64,000 nt of DNA from Limnoperna fortunei (Eukaryota; Mollusca; Bivalvia; Mytilida; Modiolidae), in assembly GCA_944474755.1 (NCBI GenBank), contig OX104115.1, forward strand, positions 70,904,993 through 70,968,992, written 5' to 3'. The position numbers and the translations under genes were made by a program. Under the pieces are notes generated by a model that did not search any database, was not told the origin of the DNA, and saw only the letters and a program-made list of their open reading frames with translations. Shown piece by piece: positions 61,855 to 64,000 of this stretch. Numbering within the stretch: the stretch's first letter is position 1; each line of letters starts with the position of its first letter.

Positions 61855-62330
61855 TTAGCCTATAAGCGAATAAATACCAAAGTGGAAATTAAATCTCGTG
61901 GTTCAAACCTGTAATACAAGGCCATAGAACACATGACAAACACCACACAAACAAAACCCAACGACACGAAATCCCAAAACAACTTAAGCGATGTTAGGTG
62001 TTGCGGTCTATACATGTAACACACACTAGTCGTGTCGCTTACATTCAATCAAGTTCGACAATGAATGATACTACTAATATTCTACGACACACCTTCATCG
62101 ACAAACATATATCGTGTATTTGCCTTCAAGTACATGGTGTTATTTAAAAAATGTGTTAAATAAAAACAACAAAGTGCACATTTGGCGAAAATTGACTATT
62201 GTAAAGTCACCACGCTTGTCGTAGAATTTAGTAGAAATTCTTCCTTGAATGTTGATTCTGATATGAAACTCAAATAAAAAGAGGACTTTTGTGTCGTTTA
62301 TTCGATGATCTTTTATAATTGATCTTAGAA
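61855..62330 (-). pseudogene. YIDD-family reverse-transcriptase fragment and tail
   Basis: On the - strand GRISTKFYDKRGDFTIVNF (about 62190-62260) matches the family's GRLxTKxYDKRDDFxxxIVNF stretch. The tail 61855-62030 (tatggccttgta...ttgaaccacgag...tttggtattt) follows about 130 bases on. Only a short part of the coding region remains. Confidence 0.65.
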
Positions 62331-62490
62331 AGTACCGTCGACCTGCAGTAGCTTGACCTCGGATCGCTCGAACACCTGGGATTTCCCAAATACCTATAAA
62401 AGAACGAACTAAATTAGGTAAGTGAAAAGACATCATCTATGTAACTGTACTAAAGCATTTGGCTAGCTTGTGGTCTTTTTACCTAAAATT

Positions 62491-63695
62491 ACGAAAGCCC
62501 AAAAGGTTCATTCGAAATTCGAGAATCGAAATTCGAAATTCGAGATTCAGATTCGAGATTCGAAATGCAAAATTCAATATAGTTATAACAAATTAGATTG
62601 CGTGTGACATAATCTTCTACCAATCAGAAGAGTTCTTATATATTCGAGATTCGATAACCGTGATTCGAAATTCGTAATTCGAGATTCGAAATTCGAAAAT
62701 CGAGATTCGAAATTCGAAAATCGAGATTCGAAATTCAATATAGTTTAAGCCAATCCGATTGCGTGTGACATAATCTCTACCAATCAGAATTCCTTGGTTA
62801 TATCGAACCTACATGAAATTTGGTTGAGTAGTTTTAGGGGAGTTAAAGCGAAAACCATGATTATTGAGGATTACTGAAAATTTCTAAGCTCAAAGAGCCA
62901 TAACTACCAAATAAATTTAGGAATCAACAATTCATGATAGTATGCACAACTACATATATATTGTACTAGTTACATACCAAGTTTCATAAAATTTTGTATA
63001 GTACTGAGTAGTTCCAGAGGATTTATGCTGATAAGATAATTAATGGGTATTTTCAGCACATTTCTAAGTTCAAATGGCCAAAATAAGCCAGTGGCGGATC
63101 CAGAAATTATGAAAAGGGGGGAGCGCTGACTGGGGGGCCCACTTTGGTCATGCTTCAATGATATCCTATATATACAACCAAATTTTTCCGTCTGGATCCA
63201 CACCAAATAGCCCCCGCACAAAATTTGAAGACCAAAATGTCCTGGTAACATGCACAACTACATATGGTGTACTTCCTAAACACCAAGTTTTGTTAAATTC
63301 CGTTTCACATGTACATTCTTGTTTCTTGATTTGAAAAATCCAGATGTTATTGTGAACTGTATTAATTTAATAAAATAACAAATAAAGGTTATAAATTTGT
63401 TTTTTTTTAACAAAACCATGTTGGACAAGTTACTGTTTGACAAATATGTCGACGGTTAAAACACCAAATAAATATAATAGCACGTGGCTACGTTTATATA
63501 AGAACTATTCTGATCTGTAGACGATTATGTTACACACAATCTGATTGGTTATGGTTATAACTATATTGAATTTTGAATTTCGAATCTCGAATTTCGAGTT
63601 TCGAATCTCGAATTTCAAATTTTGAATCTCGAATTTCGAGTTTCGAATCTCGAATCTCGAATTTTGAATATCGAATGAGCCTTCTGGGCTTTCGT
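62491..63695. mobile_element. Non-autonomous TIR element built of ATTCGAG-type repeats, copy 2
   Basis: Same ends (acgaaagccca ... tgggctttcgt), same subterminal ccaatc...gtgacataatc boxes and the same interior as the 945-2213 element. The left arm has a longer run of ATTCGAAATTCGAG repeats (62640-62740), and the right arm about fifteen heptads (63568-63675). Open frames over the arms translate to repeating FEIRNSK and are a by-product of the repeat, not a protein. Confidence 0.8.
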
Positions 63696-64000
63696 ATAAA
63701 AGTGATTGTAATTGCACATTTTTTTTTAATTTCAATAACATTGTAAAATATACCATATCTACCTCGACCATCATTCATTGTATAAAACCAAATTTAAAAG
63801 ATTATCATACCTCCTCTAGATAAATACGATATCAAATCAATTTTCAGAATTTTAAATGTATTTAAACATATTTTGTTGGGATGTATCACAAAGTTTGTGA
63901 GACATATTGCTTTTGTCCAGTTTCTTCTTATTTTTCTTCTTTTTAATTTTTGCTCAACCTTTTCCACACAGTTCAATCAATATGAAACTCTGGGAACATT

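Noticed and set aside
61860..62048. 62-codon - strand frame with a membrane-like stretch
   Set aside because: It coincides with the non-coding tail of a YIDD-family retroelement; the hydrophobic look comes from T/G-rich tail sequence.
63505..63778. Open frames with repeating FEIRNSK units on the - strand
   Set aside because: They translate the ATTCGAG heptad arms of a TIR element in two frames at once; the openness is a product of the DNA repeat.

Overview
This is AT-rich nuclear DNA from an animal, most likely a bivalve mollusc. I infer that from the repeats: tRNA-derived SINEs ending in a 'ggcgttaaac' tail, a YIDD-type reverse-transcriptase family and DIRS/Ngaro-like elements of a kind I associate with bivalve genomes, and intergenic 'tatgcacaactacatat...accaagttt' repeats. 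The species cannot be named. There is no bacterial gene organisation, rRNA operon, genuine tRNA gene or CRISPR array. The window is gene-poor and dominated by mobile elements and duplications.

Host genes. The only convincing host coding sequences are three paralogs of one class A (rhodopsin-like) seven-helix receptor. One is intact and single-exon (25812-26837, + strand). One is complete apart from a single extra base (57441-58344, - strand). One is a decayed pseudogene (14196-15083, - strand). The last two lie at equivalent places in two long paralogous blocks, about 1-15540 (cut by the window edge) and about 48577-58680. The blocks are in the same orientation and diverged, but can be aligned by eye along most of their length. 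So an old segmental duplication copied the receptor with about 10 kb of flank. Later insertions separate the blocks: in the left one, a TIR element at 945-2213, a MITE at 4393-4660, a TTTCGTACC element at about 8330-9260 and a LINE at 10483-14002; in the right one, a SINE at about 48647-48890 and a retroelement tail at 56142-56335.

Middle region. From 16.2 to 22.4 kb a YIDD-type retroelement on the - strand is split by a 5046-bp DNA element (16901-21946). That element has 522-bp inverted ends starting CACTA, a TAA target duplication and four 61-bp subterminal repeats in each arm, which is the architecture of a non-autonomous CACTA/EnSpm transposon. The intact receptor follows. From 28 to 36.5 kb there are retroelement fragments, a tRNA-headed SINE with a headless second copy, a DIRS-like capsid (gag) remnant and one diverged end of a second CACTA-like element.

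From 36.9 to 47.4 kb there is a young tandem duplication of about 5.2 kb (36947-42129 and 42130-47356). Each copy carries a TIR element, a reverse-transcriptase fragment and part of a DIRS/Ngaro-type element (RNase H, then tyrosine recombinase). The left breakpoint falls inside a 201-bp foldback MITE and the right one inside the recombinase gene. The recombinase therefore runs past the junction only in the second copy, and is followed by a pair of ~85-bp direct repeats and a 73-bp x3 tandem repeat.

From 59 to 64 kb there are further retroelement tails, a SINE fragment and the second copy of the TIR element found near the left edge. All alignments were made by eye, so identities are estimates.
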